A DNA stretch of 7,427 bases from an uncultured Collinsella sp. (GCA_937969105.1 CALBUZ010000125.1:1-7427); one strand, 5' to 3'. Numbered from the stretch's first letter, positions 1 to 6,869 are shown. The notes: generated by a model from the sequence alone, not told the origin. Made by a program: numbers and translations.

Positions 1-48
1 CGCGTCAACACCACGCGCGGGCACTTGGATTTCAGGCTTATTCATTAG
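1..48 (+). CDS. possible 3' end of an upstream gene (partial)
   Basis: Frame 1 is open from the window edge to a TAG at 46-48 and would encode a C-terminus reading RVNTTRGHLDFRLIH. Eleven of its 15 sense codons end in G or C, against about 6 of 16 in the competing frame that stops at 60-62, so frame 1 fits the codon use of the neighbours better. A good intrinsic terminator follows 28 bases downstream, as expected at the end of a + strand transcript. The fragment is too short to name a family. The upstream transcript could also end with a different frame or with a non-coding RNA. Confidence 0.35.
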   Translation, partial: RVNTTRGHLDFRLIH

Positions 49-76
49 CCGGAATTTGGTGATTGATAGAGAACGG

Positions 77-102
77 GGCGGTCTTTTGGGGCCGCCTTTT
101 TT
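77..102 (+). terminator. intrinsic terminator of the upstream transcript
   Basis: GGCGGTC (77-83) pairs with GGCCGCC (90-96) as a 7-bp stem with one T-G wobble and a six-base loop, directly followed by six T (97-102). This is a classic rho-independent terminator. It separates the upstream gene from the recombinase. Confidence 0.85.
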
Positions 103-177
103 GTGGCGCATCAATCGTCTTGCCGCTCGCGCGTTTGCGTCTTCCGCCTGCTGTAGGGGAGATAAAACCTACCAAAA

Positions 178-204
178 TAAACCTGTTCCCTTTTGGGAGG
201 TTTA
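178..204. repeat. inverted repeat upstream of the recombinase
   Basis: TAAACCT (178-184) and AGGTTTA (198-204) are perfect inverted arms. Inside them CCC (188-190) and GGG (195-197) also pair around TTTT, leaving a GTT bulge. A further AAACCT lies at 165-170 in the same orientation as the left arm. The element ends 18 bases before the recombinase ATG. It could be a recombinase binding or crossover site, an autoregulatory operator, or a weak terminator or attenuator hairpin. The sequence alone does not decide. Confidence 0.5.
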
Positions 205-222
205 CGAGAGAGCGGGGATGAG

Positions 223-828
223 ATGACAACGGTGTACGGGTATGCGCGAGTGAGCTCGCGTGATCAAAATCTGAATCGGCAGCTGGATGCGTTGGGCGCC
301 TATGGCGTGGAACCGGCGAATATCTTTGCCGATCGTGCGAGCGGCAAGGACTTCGATCGACCGCGGTATCGCGAGCTGCTGTGCGCGTTGGATTCCGGTG
401 ATGTGCTGGTGGTGCTTTCCATTGATCGGCTGGGCCGTAACTACAGCGAAATCCTCGAGGAATGGCGGTGCATAACCAAAGAGCTCGGCGCCGCCATCGT
501 GGTGCTGGACATGCCATTGCTCGACACGCGCGCCAGAGACTGTGGCGGGTCGGACGTGACGAGTGCGTTGATTGCCGATATTGTTTTGCAGCTGCTGAGC
601 TATGTGGCGCAGGTGGAGCGCGAGAACATTCACCGGCGCCAAGCCGAGGGCATTGCGGCGGCGCGAGCGCGCGGCGTGCGCTTTGGCCGGCCCCGCAAGC
701 CCTGTCCTCCGCAGTTCGAGCTGGTGCGCGATACCTACGAGGCGGGTGATATCACGCGGAGTCAGGCGGCAAAGCGGCTAGGCGTATGCGTGGGGACGTT
801 CGATCGCTGGATGCGCGAGATGGAGTAG
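223..828 (+). CDS. serine recombinase (resolvase/invertase family)
   Basis: A 201-residue site-specific recombinase of the small serine resolvase/invertase type, which cuts and rejoins DNA at paired crossover sites through a covalent serine-DNA link. The N-terminal catalytic domain has GYARVSS (residues 6-12; Ser11 matches the catalytic serine), DRASGKDFDRPRY (37-49) and IDRLGRN (67-73) with the catalytic arginines. The long helix motif ERENIHRRQAEGIAAARARG (132-151) leads to VRFGRP and a C-terminal helix-turn-helix (about 166-198, ITRSQAAKRLGVCVGTFDRW). Length and domain order are complete for the family, with no large-recombinase C-terminal extension. ATG 223 is preferred because the resolvase fold begins at once; TTG 193 would add ten unrelated residues and lies inside the inverted repeat. 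The ribosome site is weak (GGGGA, 214-218). No transposase or integrated element is visible beside it, so it may be a stand-alone DNA invertase or a remnant of a mobile element. Confidence 0.93.
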   Translation: MTTVYGYARVSSRDQNLNRQLDALGAYGVEPANIFADRASGKDFDRPRYRELLCALDSGDVLVVLSIDRLGRNYSEILEEWRCITKELGAAIVVLDMPLLDTRARDCGGSDVTSALIADIVLQLLSYVAQVERENIHRRQAEGIAAARARGVRFGRPRKPCPPQFELVRDTYEAGDITRSQAAKRLGVCVGTFDRWMREME

Positions 829-853
829 GGGCGCCACGGTCCTTTGGCGCCCC
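828..853 (+). terminator. GC-rich hairpin at the recombinase stop codon
   Basis: GGGGCGCCA (828-836) and TGGCGCCCC (845-853) form a perfect 9-bp stem with an eight-base loop. The stem starts on the last base of the TAG stop codon. No T-run follows directly; the nearest is TTTT at 864-867. It may be a poor terminator, an mRNA 3'-end stabiliser, or a protein-binding palindrome. Confidence 0.5.
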
Positions 854-939
854 GATTCGAACATTTTGGATTTCGCTACGGCGACAACTGCATTTGGGGG
901 TACACTCGCTGCTGCTCAAAAAATGACGGAGGTTAGCCC

Positions 940-1518
940 TTGGCGCGTGTGAAGCACATAGTCGGATGGATTTCGGTTGTCCTGCTGGTCGTGACGCTGA
1001 CAAGTATTTGGGTACTGACGGAGCAAAATGTGGAGCAGACGTCGTCGCTCAGCGAGTCCACCGCGCGTGCGGTGGAAGGACGGGCTGCGGACGTGCGGCC
1101 CGACGCCGCGCAGGAGTCCCAGGCGGGGGATGCCGTCGAGGGCGCGGATTCAACGACTGCCACCGTTCATCCCGATCCGCTTGCGCCCGTTCGTCTGTGG
1201 ATGGGTGCCAACATTCGTCGCGTCGCACATACCGTTGAGTTCTTCTTCGTAGGACTGTTTGCTTCGTTGGTGGCGGTGTGCTTGGATAAGCGCGTGTCGC
1301 CCACTCGATTGCGGTGCGTGTCTGTCTTAGCCTTTTGCGCCGTTTGCTCCGTCGGTGACCAAGTGCACAAGATCTTTGTTCCTGGTCGTCATTTCGACAT
1401 GATCGACCTGGGCTTCGATGCCGCGGGCTATGTCACCGCCATGCTGTTGGTGTTGCTGGCGGCCGCGCTGGCTCGGTGCGCGACCTGTCCCATTGGCGCC
1501 CATGCGAGACGCCGTTAA
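940..1518 (+). CDS. VanZ-family membrane protein
   Basis: A 192-residue membrane protein of the VanZ-like family. VanZ of the vancomycin cluster gives low-level teicoplanin resistance by an unresolved route; most relatives have no known role. An N-terminal membrane segment (about 8-26) is followed by an Ala/Asp/Glu-rich, probably extracytoplasmic stretch (27-88). The VanZ core then starts at RRVAHTVEFFFVGL (93-106), continues through a segment around 124-138, and has GDQVHKIFVPGR (139-150) with Asp153 and Asp156, then a last membrane segment (about 161-180). Family members usually have Asn where this protein has Asp160. The start is TTG 940, supported by ACGGAGG (926-932) with seven bases of spacing; no in-frame ATG fits. 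The gene stands alone between two hairpins, so a tie to the downstream cell-wall sugar genes is suggestive only. Confidence 0.82.
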   Translation: MARVKHIVGWISVVLLVVTLTSIWVLTEQNVEQTSSLSESTARAVEGRAADVRPDAAQESQAGDAVEGADSTTATVHPDPLAPVRLWMGANIRRVAHTVEFFFVGLFASLVAVCLDKRVSPTRLRCVSVLAFCAVCSVGDQVHKIFVPGRHFDMIDLGFDAAGYVTAMLLVLLAAALARCATCPIGAHARRR

Positions 1519-1530
1519 CAACCCTGTTGC

Positions 1531-1557
1531 AAATGATGCGACCTCGATGAATCATTT
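1531..1557. repeat. AT-rich inverted repeat after the VanZ-like gene
   Basis: AAATGAT (1531-1537) and ATCATTT (1551-1557) are perfect 7-bp arms around 13 bases, starting 12 bases after the VanZ-like stop codon. The right arm runs into TTTTG. It could be a weak terminator for the VanZ-like gene or a binding site. A smaller hairpin (TCCGA, GCGG loop, TCGGA; 1573-1586) follows. Confidence 0.35.
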
Positions 1558-1592
1558 TGTGTCGCGCGTATTTCCGAGCGGTCGGATTTGAG

Positions 1593-1619
1593 GGGCGAGC
1601 GGTAGAACGCTCGCCCTTT
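1593..1619 (+). terminator. hairpin terminator between the VanZ-like gene and murR
   Basis: GGGCGAGCG (1593-1601) and CGCTCGCCC (1608-1616) make a perfect 9-bp stem with a six-base loop and a short TTT tail (1617-1619). The stem is very stable but the T-run is short. It probably ends transcription from the VanZ-like gene and insulates the mur cluster. Confidence 0.65.
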
Positions 1620-1641
1620 GTGCGCCACGATGCGGCACAAT

Positions 1642-1670
1642 GTACCGCAAAAGCTGTTTGTATCCGGTAC
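1642..1670. promoter_or_regulatory. candidate operator upstream of murR
   Basis: GTACCG (1642-1647) and CGGTAC (1665-1670) are perfect inverted 6-bp arms separated by 17 bases, ending 45 bases before the murR start codon. RpiR-type regulators bind inverted repeats near their own operons, so this is a reasonable autoregulatory site. I found no convincing -35/-10 pair here; TTTAAT (1687-1692) is the nearest -10-like sequence. A second inverted repeat, TTGTGC/GCACAA (1618-1640), lies just upstream. Confidence 0.35.
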
Positions 1671-1715
1671 GAATCGTTCGTTGGTCTTTAATTCTACTCA
1701 ACGGAGGTGTTTGAG

Positions 1716-2567
1716 ATGGCAAACGGATTGCTTTTGCGGCTTCGCGAGCGTGAGCTCAGCGCGAGCCCGGCGGAACGCAATGTCATCGCATATGTAAGCG
1801 CTCATCCGCACGAGGTGGTCGGGCTGTCTGTCCGCGGTCTTGCCGATGTCACGTTCTCCTCGCCCTCGAGCATTTTGCGCTTTTGCAAGCGTTTGGGTTT
1901 TGCGGGCTACAAGGAGTTCCAGCGCGAACTGATTGCCGAGCTGGCGCTCTTAGGTGACAAGAAAGACGTAGCCCTCGAGGACATCTCCATGGATGACAGC
2001 GTCGAACGTATCGTGGGGAAGGTGATGAAAAGCAACGTGCGTACGATCGAGGCGACGGCGCGAACGCTCGATTACACCGTCTTGGAGCGGTGCGCGGCCC
2101 GTCTTAAGCGGGCACGCGCAGTCAATCTGTTCGGTATTGGTGCCTCTCGTTTGGTCGCGCACGATCTGGCGCAAAAGCTCATGCGTGTCGACAAAGAGTG
2201 CCATCTGTACGACGACTGGCATGATCAGCTCTTGTGTGCCAAGAACATGCATGAGGGCGATATGGCAATCGCCTTTAGCTACTCGGGCTTGACGCAAGAG
2301 GTGCTGGACTGCACCGCCGAGGCCCAACGTCACAACTGTCCCGTCGTGGCCGTTACCAAAGTAGATGGATCATCCAAGCTTGCCACCATGGCCGATGCCG
2401 TGCTCGGCGTCGCTGCGAGTGAACCCTTGGTCCGCAGCGGTGCCATGGCTTCGCGTATGGCCCAGCTTATGGTTGTCGATGCCCTGTACGCTGCTTACGT
2501 TGCCAACGACTACGAACGGGCGACGCATGTAATTAAGCAAAACTACATCGAGAAACAGGAAAGATGA
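1716..2567 (+). CDS. murR: MurR/RpiR-family transcriptional regulator
   Basis: A 283-residue RpiR-family regulator. The N-terminal helix-turn-helix domain (about 1-77) includes SVRGLADVTFSSPSSILRFC (38-57) followed by KRLGFAGYKEFQ (58-69), the family signature. The C-terminal SIS sugar-phosphate-binding domain (about 122-262) has NLFGIGASRLVAHDLAQKL (137-155) and FSYSGLTQEV (187-196). The start is ATG 1716, eight bases after ACGGAGG (1701-1707); the in-frame GTG at 1707 overlaps that ribosome site. The gene ends ten bases before the murQ ATG and may be translationally coupled to it. In E. coli the MurR repressor responds to MurNAc-6-phosphate and is divergent from murQ; here it leads the operon in the same direction. 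The link to MurNAc-6-P is inferred from the neighbours, since RpiR proteins sense many sugar phosphates. Confidence 0.88.
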   Translation: MANGLLLRLRERELSASPAERNVIAYVSAHPHEVVGLSVRGLADVTFSSPSSILRFCKRLGFAGYKEFQRELIAELALLGDKKDVALEDISMDDSVERIVGKVMKSNVRTIEATARTLDYTVLERCAARLKRARAVNLFGIGASRLVAHDLAQKLMRVDKECHLYDDWHDQLLCAKNMHEGDMAIAFSYSGLTQEVLDCTAEAQRHNCPVVAVTKVDGSSKLATMADAVLGVAASEPLVRSGAMASRMAQLMVVDALYAAYVANDYERATHVIKQNYIEKQER

Positions 2568-2577
2568 GGTGAATGAA

Positions 2578-3501
<924 letters not shown>

Positions 3502-3558
3502 GTGCACGGCGTGAGCTGATATGACATCCAGACGAGATACCCAATACAAGGAGGAGTT

Positions 3559-4989
3559 ATGACGAACAAAGAGCTGGCTCAAAAGCTGCTGGACCTTTTG
3601 GGCGGTAAAGACAACGTGCTGGCAAACGCGGCGTGCATGACGCGCCTGCGCGTGACCGTCAAAAACACGGGCAACGTTGACACGGAGGGTATTAAGGCGC
3701 TCGACGGCGTGATGGGCCTGGTTGAGGACGATACGATGCAGATCGTGCTGGGTCCGGGCAAGGTGAATAAGGTGCTCGAGGAGTTCTCCAAGCTCACCGG
3801 CCTTGCGAAAGGCGTTGCTGACGAGAGCGTGGTTGACGCTGCGGCCACAAACAAGGCCGCACAGAAGGCCAAGTACGAGTCTAAGCCGGTTCAGGCCTTC
3901 CTCAAGAAGATTTCCAATGTCTTTGTCGCCCTGCTTCCCGGCATCATTGCGGCTGGCCTCATCAACGGTATCTGCAACGTCATTAACGTCTCGACGGCAG
4001 GCGCGCTTGCGGGCGAGTGGTGGTACCAGGGCATTCGTTCCATGGGCTGGGCCCTGTTTGCCTATCTGCCCATCTTGGTGGGCTATAACGCGGCACGTGA
4101 GTTTGGTGGCTCCGCTGCGCTGGGCGGCATCGCCGGCATGATGTGTATCGCCAACAGTGCCATGCCCCTGCTTGCGCCTGGCGCGGCTGATCCTGCCACT
4201 GCCATTCTGCTGCCGCTCACCAGTGCGCAGTACAACCCCGCAGCGGGTGGCATGATCGCGGCTCTCATCGCTGGCGCATTTTTTGCCTGGATGGAGCGTC
4301 AGATTCGCAAGGTTATGCCCAACGCGCTCGATACGTTCCTGTCCCCGCTGCTGGTGCTCATCATCGGCGCCTTTGCTCTGATGCTCGTCATCCAGCCGGT
4401 TGGCGCATGGCTGACGACTGCTATCTTTAGCGTCCTCACCTTTATCTTCGAGAAGCTGGGCGTCCTGGGCGGCTATATCCTGTCGGCAGGCTTCTTGCCG
4501 CTGGTGTCCGTCGGCCTGCATCAGGCGCTCACGCCGATCCACGCTATGCTCAACGATCCCGACGGCGCTACCAAGGGCATCAACTACCTGCTGCCCATCC
4601 TTATGATGGCTGGCGGCGGCCAGGTCGGTGCCGGTCTGGCGCTGTACTTTAAGACCAAGAACGCCAAGCTCAAGAAGTACGTCGCAGAGTCCATTCCCGT
4701 TGGAATCCTGGGTGTGGGCGAGCCTCTGATGTATGCCGTTACGCTGCCGCTCGTTCGTCCGTTTGTGACGGCCTGCCTGGGTGCCGGATTTGGCGGCGCG
4801 CTCGCGGCGCTGCTTCACATCGGCACGGTTTCTCAGGGCGTTTCCGGTCTGTTTGGCCTGCTGATCGTCGTTCCTGGCCAGCAGCTTGGCTACGTTGCCG
4901 CTATGCTGCTTGCCTATGCCGCCGGCTTTGTCCTGACGTGGTTCTTCGGCGTCGATGAGCAGAAGATCAACGAGTTCTTTGGCGAGTAG
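3559..4989 (+). CDS. murP: PTS EIIBC transporter, MurNAc-type (MurP-like)
   Basis: A 476-residue phosphotransferase permease that imports and phosphorylates its sugar, close to the 474 residues of E. coli MurP. The EIIB domain (1 to about 80) carries the phosphorylated cysteine in NAACMTRLRV (Cys26) and later ALDGVMGLVEDDTMQIVLGP. A charged linker (about 85-115) leads to the EIIC membrane domain, with multiple hydrophobic segments from about 119 to 462 and the substrate-region motif GVGEPLMYAVTLPL (385-398). No EIIA domain is attached or encoded in the window, so it must take phosphate from an EIIA made elsewhere, as E. coli MurP does. AAGGAGGAG (3548-3556) precedes ATG 3559. Position between murQ and mupG supports MurNAc or MurNAc-GlcNAc as substrate. 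The glucose/sucrose family is broad, so substrate rests largely on context. Confidence 0.88.
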   Translation: MTNKELAQKLLDLLGGKDNVLANAACMTRLRVTVKNTGNVDTEGIKALDGVMGLVEDDTMQIVLGPGKVNKVLEEFSKLTGLAKGVADESVVDAAATNKAAQKAKYESKPVQAFLKKISNVFVALLPGIIAAGLINGICNVINVSTAGALAGEWWYQGIRSMGWALFAYLPILVGYNAAREFGGSAALGGIAGMMCIANSAMPLLAPGAADPATAILLPLTSAQYNPAAGGMIAALIAGAFFAWMERQIRKVMPNALDTFLSPLLVLIIGAFALMLVIQPVGAWLTTAIFSVLTFIFEKLGVLGGYILSAGFLPLVSVGLHQALTPIHAMLNDPDGATKGINYLLPILMMAGGGQVGAGLALYFKTKNAKLKKYVAESIPVGILGVGEPLMYAVTLPLVRPFVTACLGAGFGGALAALLHIGTVSQGVSGLFGLLIVVPGQQLGYVAAMLLAYAAGFVLTWFFGVDEQKINEFFGE

Positions 4990-4997
4990 TTTGATAT

Positions 4998-5024
4998 CGC
5001 GAGCCGTGTTGCTCAGGGCTCGCG
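4998..5024 (+). repeat. stable hairpin just after murP
   Basis: CGCGAGCC (4998-5005) and GGCTCGCG (5017-5024) form a perfect 8-bp stem with an 11-base loop, eight bases after the murP stop codon. There is no T-run, so it is unlikely to terminate alone. It may protect the 3' end of the murRQP message or act with the following terminator. Confidence 0.6.
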
Positions 5025-5056
5025 GCGCGCGGAAGATTTCTTGATGCCATGGTTGT

Positions 5057-5090
5057 GCCGGCGGCGCTAACTGCTCCGCCGGCCTTTTTT
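5057..5090 (+). terminator. intrinsic terminator between murP and mupG
   Basis: GCCGGCGG (5057-5064) and CCGCCGGC (5076-5083) form a perfect 8-bp stem with an 11-base loop, then C and six T (5085-5090). The T-run directly touches the mupG ribosome site AAAGGAG (5091-5097). In addition CCTTT (5083-5087) can pair with AAAGG (5091-5095). With only 16 bases between the T-run and the mupG start, mupG must be reached by read-through or from a promoter placed before the terminator. Confidence 0.88.
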
Positions 5091-5106
5091 AAAGGAGCGT
5101 TGAAGT

Positions 5107-6159
5107 GTGAAAACGGGTATTTCGATTTATCTTTCCAGCCCTCTGCAGGATATTGAACGGACGATTGAGCGTGGTGCTGCGGCGGGTGCGCGCTATGCGT
5201 TTACCTCACTGCATATTCCCGAGGATGGGGGAGCGGCGTATGCCGATAAGGTCCGTCATGTGCTGTCGCTGCTTTCCGCCCGCGGCATTGCGCTCATTGC
5301 CGATGTGGGACCGCGCACGTGCGATTTGCTCGGGCTTGAGCGTATCGAAGATCTGCGCGATCTGGGGCTGGAATACCTTCGTTTGGACTATGGCTTTAGC
5401 GCCCAGCGGGTCGCGGAGCTGTCCGGTGAATTTCGCATTGTGGTCAATGCATCGACGGTGAGTTCTGATGAAATCGCATCGTGGCGAGAAGCCGGTGCCG
5501 ATGTGACTCGTTTTGCCGCCTGCCACAATTTTTATCCCAAGCCTTATACCGGTTTAGCTCTGGAGGACATTGCTCGGACGAATCTTCGTCTTGCGGCGCT
5601 TGGCTTCGAAATCATGGCTTTTGTGCCGGGTGATGCCAACGTTCGCGGGCCGGTATTCGAGGGACTGCCGACGGTTGAGGCGCAGCGCGGTCGCGCGTCG
5701 AAGGTTGCCCTCAACATGCTTGAGCTTGCACATGGCGCCGATTGCGACATCGTTTTGGTTGGCGACCCCGATCTTTCCGATGCGGGCTGGGCGCAGTTTG
5801 CTCAAGTTTCCGCCGGATACGTGGATTTGCAATGCGAGCTTGAGCCCGATTATGCCTATGTGCGCGGGCAGATTCATCACGACCGGCCCGATTCGAGCGC
5901 CCTCATCTTTAGGTCTCAGGAGTCGCGCACGACGCTTAAGCCGGATTCCGTGCCGACGGATACCGGTGCCGGCCTGCCGCGAAAGGCGGGGTCGATCGCT
6001 GTGAGCAATAGCGGCTATGGGCGCTACGAAGGCGAGCTTGAGATTGCGCGGGTCGATCTTCCCGGTGACGAGCGCATGAACGTTGCGGGCCATATCACGC
6101 CCGAGGCAATGGAGCTGTTGCCGTTCATCAAACGCGGATTCGGGGTACGGTTCGTTTAG
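5107..6159 (+). CDS. mupG: 6-phospho-N-acetylmuramidase (MupG family, DUF871)
   Basis: A 350-residue cytoplasmic glycosidase of the MupG/DUF871 family (GH170). The S. aureus enzyme splits MurNAc-6-P-GlcNAc into MurNAc-6-phosphate and GlcNAc. An N-terminal TIM-barrel domain (about 1-235) shows GISIYLSS (4-11), FTSLHIPEDG (32-41), IADVGPRT (64-71), LRLDYGF (91-97), NASTVS (114-119), CHNFYPKPYTGL (139-150), FVPGD, RGPVFEGLPTVE (180-191) and VGDPDLSD (218-225). A C-terminal cyclophilin-like domain contains SNSGYGRYEGELEIA (300-314) and DERMNVAGHI (321-330). The start is GTG 5107, nine bases after AAAGGAG (5091-5097); it gives the expected barrel beginning MKTGISIYLS. I cannot assign catalytic residues with confidence. 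It completes the pathway with murP and murQ but sits behind a terminator, so it is probably expressed below or separately from them. Confidence 0.92.
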   Translation: MKTGISIYLSSPLQDIERTIERGAAAGARYAFTSLHIPEDGGAAYADKVRHVLSLLSARGIALIADVGPRTCDLLGLERIEDLRDLGLEYLRLDYGFSAQRVAELSGEFRIVVNASTVSSDEIASWREAGADVTRFAACHNFYPKPYTGLALEDIARTNLRLAALGFEIMAFVPGDANVRGPVFEGLPTVEAQRGRASKVALNMLELAHGADCDIVLVGDPDLSDAGWAQFAQVSAGYVDLQCELEPDYAYVRGQIHHDRPDSSALIFRSQESRTTLKPDSVPTDTGAGLPRKAGSIAVSNSGYGRYEGELEIARVDLPGDERMNVAGHITPEAMELLPFIKRGFGVRFV

Positions 6160-6175
6160 CATGTGACCCGTGGGC

Positions 6176-6181
6176 TACAAT
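6176..6181 (+). promoter_or_regulatory. candidate -10 element for the Spx-like gene
   Basis: TACAAT differs from TATAAT at one base and lies 16 bases after the mupG stop codon and 70 bases before the Spx-like start codon. No good -35 lies at the right distance; TTCGTT (6151-6156, spacing 19) is poor. No terminator hairpin is seen between mupG and this site, so co-transcription with mupG is also possible. Confidence 0.3.
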
Positions 6182-6251
6182 TGCCTCATCATGCGAAGGC
6201 GCCTCGTATGGTGTGTACCTGCGTTGGCTGATCTATATTCGGAGGATTCCC

Positions 6252-6611
6252 ATGGCAGTGCTGTTTGTTGAATATCCCAAGTGTTCGACCTGTAAAAAGG
6301 CCAAGGCATGGCTGGACGAACATGGGGTTGAGTATATCGACCGCGATATCGTTACGGATAATCCCGCGGCTGATGAACTTGCGACCTGGATCGCTCGTTC
6401 GGGGTTGCCGGTGCGACGCTTCTTTAACTCGTCGGGCATGAAATATCGAGAGCTGGGCCTGAAGGCTCGCCTGGATGCAGGTATGACGGATCAGGAGTGT
6501 TACGAGCTGTTGGCGACCGACGGCATGCTTGTTAAGCGCCCGCTGCTGGTGGGCGACGACTTTGCGATTCCCGGCTTTAGGGAAGCGGCTTGGACCGAGG
6601 CGTTGCTGTAG
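6252..6611 (+). CDS. ArsC/Spx/YffB-family thioredoxin-fold protein
   Basis: A 119-residue protein of the ArsC/Spx superfamily. The N-terminus has a redox CxxC motif, EYPKCSTCKKAKAWLDEHGV (residues 7-26; Cys11 and Cys14). It continues with IDRDIVTDNPAADEL (29-43), FFNSSGMKYRELGLK (57-71), and ATDGMLVKRPLLV (88-100) with the family's cis-proline region, ending at full family length. ATG 6252 is chosen because GGAGG (6241-6245) lies six bases upstream; an in-frame upstream start at 6213 has no such site. Relatives are often labelled arsenate reductase, but the CSTC arrangement is closer to YffB or Spx-like proteins, and no ars genes are nearby. It could be a thiol redox protein or an Spx-like RNA polymerase-binding regulator. 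A link to the mur cluster is not evident. Confidence 0.88.
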   Translation: MAVLFVEYPKCSTCKKAKAWLDEHGVEYIDRDIVTDNPAADELATWIARSGLPVRRFFNSSGMKYRELGLKARLDAGMTDQECYELLATDGMLVKRPLLVGDDFAIPGFREAAWTEALL

Positions 6612-6618
6612 CGCCTGC

Positions 6619-6850
6619 GGAAAGTGCGTCCCGTTTCGAGCGCTGATTCCGGGACACGGTTTCCGGTTGAGGGCTCTATCGGAAATGACATCCCATTTCG
6701 AGCGCTGATTCCGGGATGCGCTTTCCGGTTGAGAGCTCTATCGGAAATGACATCCCGTTTCGAGCGCTGATTCCGGGACACGGTTTCCGGTTGAGGGCTC
6801 GACGGGAAAGTGGGGACCAGTTTGAGCTTGAAATCTGGGACGCGCTTTCC
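6619..6850. repeat. 62-bp tandem repeat array (3.7 units)
   Basis: Units start at GGAAA at 6619, 6681, 6743 and 6805, an exact 62-base period. By direct comparison unit 1 matches unit 2 at 53 of 62 positions and unit 3 at 55 of 62; units 2 and 3 match at 54. The fourth is partial (46 bases) and diverged, matching unit 3 at about 28 of 46. The core CGAGCGCTGATTCCGGGA is identical in the first three. Each unit has GGAAA at one end paired with TTTCC at unit positions 42-46, and TCCCG (11-15) paired with CGGGA (32-36). The array fills the space between two convergent genes. No conserved reading frame is possible across units because 62 is not a multiple of three. Confidence 0.9.
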
Positions 6851-6858
6851 GCCGGCGG
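6849..6858. repeat. 10-bp GC palindrome at the end of the repeat array
   Basis: CCGCCGGCGG is a perfect palindrome where the fourth repeat unit breaks off. It replaces the usual GGTTGAG linker. The half GCCGGCGG also forms the stem of the mupG terminator (5057-5064), but here no T-run follows. Confidence 0.4.
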
Positions 6859-6869
6859 GCCTGACCCAG

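Noticed and set aside
193..222. N-terminal extension of the recombinase from TTG 193
   Set aside because: The added residues are not part of the resolvase fold, the TTG has no ribosome site and it lies inside the inverted repeat.
1793..1806. A catabolite-response-like motif (TGTAAGCGCTCATC) inside murR
   Set aside because: It misses a conserved position of the Bacillus consensus, lies about 80 bases into the coding sequence, and a 14-base degenerate match is expected by chance. CcpA-type control is also not established for this kind of organism.
6191..6271. Short leader peptide reading MRRRLVWCVPALADLYSEDS onward, starting just after TACAAT
   Set aside because: It overlaps the start of the Spx-like gene in another frame, has no ribosome site, and shows no attenuator-like run of regulatory codons.
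6252..6611. Arsenate reductase function for the ArsC/Spx-like gene
   Set aside because: There are no arsR, arsB or acr3 genes nearby, and the CSTC motif fits YffB/Spx-like proteins better. Only family membership is claimed.
6619..6850. CRISPR array
   Set aside because: The units are contiguous, with no unique spacers between conserved repeats and no cas genes nearby.
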